In this document: one piece after another, positions 60,689 through 64,000 of the stretch
How the letters are laid out: each line of letters starts with the position of its first letter
How positions within the stretch are numbered: the stretch's first letter is position 1
Assembly: GCF_018687195.1 (NCBI RefSeq)
Contig: NZ_CP061321.1
Coordinates: forward strand, 1,426,001-1,490,000
Reading direction: 5' to 3'
From: Polynucleobacter sp. MWH-UH2A
GTDB taxonomy: Bacteria; Pseudomonadota; Gammaproteobacteria; Burkholderiales; Burkholderiaceae
Length of the DNA stretch: 64,000 bases
Made by a program: the position numbers and the translations under genes
Notes under the pieces: generated by a model
Databases searched by the model: none
The model's input: only the letters and a program-made list of their open reading frames with translations
Told to the model about the DNA's origin: nothing

Positions 60689-62442
60689 GTCATTTTTCCA
60701 AACGATCTTTTTCAGAAAGGGCTGCTACCTGGTTAGAGCAAAGCGGCCTACACCCGCTGTTGGCTCGACTGTATGCGGCGCGAGGTGTAGAGTCGCCAGA
60801 AGAGCTCTCTCTTGAATTAAAAAATCTTTTCTCTCCAAACGATCTGAAGAATTGCATTAGCACCGCATCATTACTTGCGGATATTTTGGAAAAGAGAGAG
60901 CCCATGCTCATCGTTGCAGACTATGACTGCGATGGTGCAACCGCTTGCGCCGTAGGTCTACGTGGCTTACGAATGTTAGGTGGACAAGAAACGCCCATTC
61001 AATTTTTAGTGCCTAATCGTTTTACGATGGGCTACGGCTTAACACCTGACGTCGTGGAGCTGGCAGCCCAGCAAACCCCAAAACCCAAATACCTAATTAC
61101 TGTTGATAACGGCATTGCCAGTGAAGCCGGTGTTGAGCGCGCCAATGAACTCGGCATGGCAGTGATTGTGACCGACCATCATTTACCAGCTGACAAGCTA
61201 CCCAATGCGGCAGCTATTGTGAATCCCAATCAACCGAACTGCGCTTTTCCAAGCAAAGCCTTAGCTGGTGTTGGTGTGATGTTTTATGTATTGGTAGCGC
61301 TGCGCGCTGAATTACGTAAGCGCGGCAAATTTACTAGCGAGACACAACCCAAGCTAGAAAATTTATTAGATCTTGTGGCACTTGGAACTGTTGCTGACGT
61401 TGCGCAGTTGGATCGCAATAATCGAATCTTGGTTTCGAATGGATTGAAACGTATTCGCGCTGGAATATCACAGCCTGGAATACAGGCGCTTTTTCAGGTA
61501 GCAACTCGCGATCCCCGCAAAGCCAACACCTTTGATCTCGGTTTTGCTATTGGGCCAAGACTCAATGCTGCAGGCCGTCTTGCCGATATGACACTGGGTA
61601 TTCGTCTGCTGCTAACTGATAATGCAGATGAAGCCTTACAGCTTGCTCAAGAGCTCGATCGCATCAATCGCGAACGGCGAGTGATTGAAACAGGCATGCA
61701 AGAAACCGCTCTCGCTCACCTTTCTGAAGAACAACTTGCAGGCACCATGGCACAGCGCTCGAGTATTTGCTTGTGGAATCCCGAGTGGCACCAAGGCGTT
61801 GTTGGTATCGTGGCCTCACGCCTTAAGGAACGCTTTAATCGCCCAGCAATTATCTTTGCACCTGATGGCAATACGGGCGAGGAATTAAGAGGGTCCGGTA
61901 GATCCTTAACAGGATTTCATCTGCGTGATGCCCTAGACATCGTTTCCAAAAAAGAACCTGGCCTGATATTAAAGTTTGGCGGTCACGCAATGGCGGCAGG
62001 CCTAACTATTCGCAAGACTGATTTTGATCGCTTTGATGCGTGTTTCCAAGAGGTCGCCGATAGCTTGTTAAGTGATGAACTATTAGAGCGCCAGCATATT
62101 CATGACGGCGTCCTTCAGACCCCGGAATTTACCCCTGAAATTGGGGATCTGCTTGCAGATGAAATCTGGGGGCAGGGATTTCCACAGCCCATTTTCTATG
62201 GCGACTTTGAAATCACTCAGCAAAGCCTCATGAAAGAAAAGCATCTACGTTTGCAGGTGAAACCACTCACTGGAGATCTCAGTTCGGTAGCGGCTAAACC
62301 GCTCACAGCCGTTTGGTTTAATCGCACCCAAAGCTTACCCAGCAAAGCCAAGCTTGCTTACCGCCTTGTGACGGATCGCTACCAAGGGCAGGCTCGCGTC
62401 CAGCTCATGATCGAAGCCCACGATGAAAGCTCAGCACCCTAA
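60685..62442 (+). CDS. recJ: Single-stranded-DNA-specific exonuclease RecJ
   Basis: The preferred start is GTG at 60685, giving a GTGA overlap with the preceding stop and 585 residues, near the E. coli length of 577. A TTG at 60640 would extend it. The DHH motif set is visible: VADYDCDGATA (residues about 75-85), TVDNGIAS, VTDHHLPAD (about 160-168) and the C-terminal DHHA1 region FGGHAMAAGL. RecJ degrades 5' single-stranded ends in recombination and repair. Confidence 0.95.
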   Translation: MSHFSKRSFSERAATWLEQSGLHPLLARLYAARGVESPEELSLELKNLFSPNDLKNCISTASLLADILEKREPMLIVADYDCDGATACAVGLRGLRMLGGQETPIQFLVPNRFTMGYGLTPDVVELAAQQTPKPKYLITVDNGIASEAGVERANELGMAVIVTDHHLPADKLPNAAAIVNPNQPNCAFPSKALAGVGVMFYVLVALRAELRKRGKFTSETQPKLENLLDLVALGTVADVAQLDRNNRILVSNGLKRIRAGISQPGIQALFQVATRDPRKANTFDLGFAIGPRLNAAGRLADMTLGIRLLLTDNADEALQLAQELDRINRERRVIETGMQETALAHLSEEQLAGTMAQRSSICLWNPEWHQGVVGIVASRLKERFNRPAIIFAPDGNTGEELRGSGRSLTGFHLRDALDIVSKKEPGLILKFGGHAMAAGLTIRKTDFDRFDACFQEVADSLLSDELLERQHIHDGVLQTPEFTPEIGDLLADEIWGQGFPQPIFYGDFEITQQSLMKEKHLRLQVKPLTGDLSSVAAKPLTAVWFNRTQSLPSKAKLAYRLVTDRYQGQARVQLMIEAHDESSAP

Positions 62443-62476
62443 GGGTCAGTTGGAATAACCCCCTTATAATTAGGGG

Positions 62477-63581
62477 ATGGAAGCTGAACAACTAAACACC
62501 ATCTCAAACACCTTGTCCGATCTGCTCACCCGCGAGCAAGCTCTTCGGGGGTATCTTTGACTACGACGTAAAGTCGCGTCGCCTCACGGAAGTTAATTCC
62601 ATCCTAGAAGATCCCAGTATTTGGGATGATCAAAAGAAAGCGCAAGCCTTAGGCAAAGAAAAGAAATTGCTAGACGGCGTTGTTTCAACACTGACCGATC
62701 TCAATACCAATATTACTGGAGCCATTGAGCTCTTTGATATGGCCAAGGAAGAAAGTGATTTCGAAACCATCGCCGCTATTGAGAAAGATGTAGAAGGTTA
62801 TAGCAAGATCATCAATGATCTGGAGTTCCGTCGCATGTTTCACAATGAGATGGATTCATGCAACTGCTTTATTGATATTCAAGCGGGGGCTGGCGGTACT
62901 GAAGCTTGTGACTGGGCTAGCATGCTATATCGCCAATACTTAAAGTATTGTGAACGCAAGGGATACAAAACTGAAATTTTGGAAGAGTCTGATGGCGATG
63001 TCGCTGGCATCAAGAGTGCTACTATCAAAGTCGATGGTGAATATGCATATGGTCACCTTCGCTCTGAAACAGGCGTACATCGCTTAGTGCGCAAATCTCC
63101 TTTTGACTCGTCTAATGGACGCCATACTTCCTTTGCCTCGATCTATGTCTATCCTGAGATTGATGACTCTATTGAAATTGAAGTGAATCCCGCAGATATT
63201 CGTACTGACACCTATCGCGCCTCTGGTGCAGGCGGTCAGCACATTAACAAAACTGATTCTGCTGTGCGCTTAACCCACGTTCCCACTGGAATTGTTGTGC
63301 AGTGTCAAAACGATCGTAGCCAACATCGCAACCGTGCTGAAGCAATGAGCATGCTGAAATCTCGCCTCTATGAACATGAAATGCAAAAGCGTCGCGCTGA
63401 GCAAGACAAGCTAGAGGCTAGCAAAACCGATGTGGGTTGGGGACATCAGATTCGCTCTTATGTTCTTGATCAAAGCCGTATTAAAGATTTGCGTACGAAC
63501 GTTGAGATTTCAAATACTCAAAAAGTATTGGATGGAGATCTCGATGCATTTATTGAAGCCAGCCTAAAACAAGGCGTTTAA
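62477..63581 (+). CDS. prfB: Peptide chain release factor 2, programmed +1 frameshift
   Basis: RF2 ends translation at UGA and UAA. The gene has two parts: ATG at 62477 reads [11 protein letters not shown]... for 27 codons to an in-frame TGA at 62558-62560. A +1 shift at CTT-TGA-C then continues at 62559 ([10 protein letters not shown]...), giving 367 residues in total. The GGQ catalytic motif is in [15 protein letters not shown] (about residue 254), and the SPF anticodon-like motif is in [12 protein letters not shown]. Its start is cramped: AGGGG directly abuts the ATG and pairs with CCCCT in a hairpin. Confidence 0.96.
62547..62561 (+). promoter_or_regulatory. prfB: prfB autoregulatory +1 frameshift site
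   Basis: The SD-like GGGGG (62547-62551) is followed after TAT by the slippery CTT (62555-62557) and the in-frame stop TGA (62558-62560), then C. This is the known RF2 feedback site: low RF2 lets the ribosome shift to GAC. All elements are intact, with the usual spacing. Confidence 0.97.
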
Positions 63582-63593
63582 TTAATCACGAAT

Positions 63594-64000
63594 ATGAACG
63601 ATAAAACGAATTCAGCAAACACCCAGACCTCGGCAACTGAAGTTGTCGATGAAAATCACATCATTGCCGAACGCCGTGAGAAGTTAGCAAAACTTCGCTC
63701 GAATGGGGTCGCCTTTCCAAATGATTTTGTACCGACCCATTTGGCAGCTGACCTGCATGCTCATTACGATAGCTTGACTAAAGAAGAGCTAGCTGAGAAA
63801 AAGATTCATGTGAAAGTAGCTGGTCGCATGGTACTCAAACGTGTGATGGGTAAGGCCAGCTTCGCCACCATTCAAGATCGCAGTGGGCAAATTCAGTTCT
63901 ACATCAATGATGAATTGACTGGTGCAGATACCCACGGTGCTTTCAAGCACTGGGATATGGGTGACTTTATCTCCGCTGAAGGCAATCTCTTTAAAACCAA
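63594..64000 (+). CDS. lysS: Lysyl-tRNA synthetase, N-terminal part (runs off the window)
   Basis: The ATG at 63594 begins a frame of at least 135 codons, open to the window end. The N-terminus ([23 protein letters not shown]) and the OB-fold anticodon-binding region ([30 protein letters not shown], about residues 77-106) identify a class II lysyl-tRNA synthetase. prfB-lysS is a common pair in proteobacteria. The catalytic domain lies beyond the window. Confidence 0.95.
   Translation, partial: MNDKTNSANTQTSATEVVDENHIIAERREKLAKLRSNGVAFPNDFVPTHLAADLHAHYDSLTKEELAEKKIHVKVAGRMVLKRVMGKASFATIQDRSGQIQFYINDELTGADTHGAFKHWDMGDFISAEGNLFKT

Noticed and set aside
62558..62560. prfB as a pseudogene broken by an in-frame stop
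   Set aside because: This is the normal programmed frameshift with intact SD-like element and slippery codon.

Overview
The window looks like ordinary chromosomal core of a betaproteobacterium of the family Burkholderiaceae, most likely Polynucleobacter or a close relative. This is inferred from moderate base composition (not GC-rich like Burkholderia or Ralstonia), very tight gene packing, and gene order: zipA-like between smc and ligA, an RpfE-type gene before recJ, an Anbu-type proteasome cluster, and the rpsB...rnhB superoperon. There are no insertion sequences, prophage genes, CRISPR arrays or rRNA genes. One tRNA (initiator tRNA-fMet) is present. No gap longer than about 270 bases lacks a gene.

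Layout. 1-3493 (+): an envelope-glycan cluster consisting of the end of a probable GT39-like enzyme, a flippase-like membrane protein, a GT9 glycosyltransferase and a PAP2 phosphatase. It is followed by rlmJ. 4379-9195 (-): LD-carboxypeptidase, tadA, queD, queE, two tandem paralogous lipoproteins and a ferritin-like DUF455 protein. 9210-13118 (-): guaA, guaB, rnfH/ratB-like and ratA-like genes. 13144-17858 (+): smpB, then a four-gene cluster of circularly permuted ATP-grasp, alpha-E protein, transglutaminase-like protease and Anbu proteasome homologue, closed by a strong terminator. 17900-21239: ppsA (-) and its regulator ppsR (+), divergent.

21254-36234 (-): the conserved translation and envelope superoperon, in transcription order rpsB-tsf, pyrH-frr-uppS-cdsA-dxr-rseP-bamA-ompH-lpxD-fabZ-lpxA-lpxB-rnhB-spoU. 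It links ribosome/EF-Ts production, UMP kinase, ribosome recycling, undecaprenyl and CDP-DAG synthesis, isoprenoid entry, sigma-E signalling, outer-membrane protein assembly and lipid A synthesis. Divergent from it are map and glnD (+). 39930-47112 (-): NUDIX hydrolase, ligA, zipA-like, smc. 47288-50225 (+): dapD-dapE-prmB. 50237-54087 (-): radA, a secreted coiled-coil protein and kup. tRNA-fMet lies at 54245-54321. 54346-59655 (-): comEC, tatD, lolD, lolC/E. 59702-64000 (+): rpfE-type gene, recJ, prfB (with its programmed +1 frameshift) and the start of lysS.

The part most worth attention is 13698-17858. Its four genes match the predicted Anbu-linked peptide-synthesis/proteolysis system, whose substrate is unknown. 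Here the Anbu subunit carries an unusual lysine-rich, histone-H1-like C-terminal tail. Other points of note are a short RseP that appears to have only one PDZ domain, a Tat-type and a Sec-type lipoprotein paralogue side by side, a one-base rpsB/tsf overlap with a foldable rpsB leader, and a single LolC/E-type permease.
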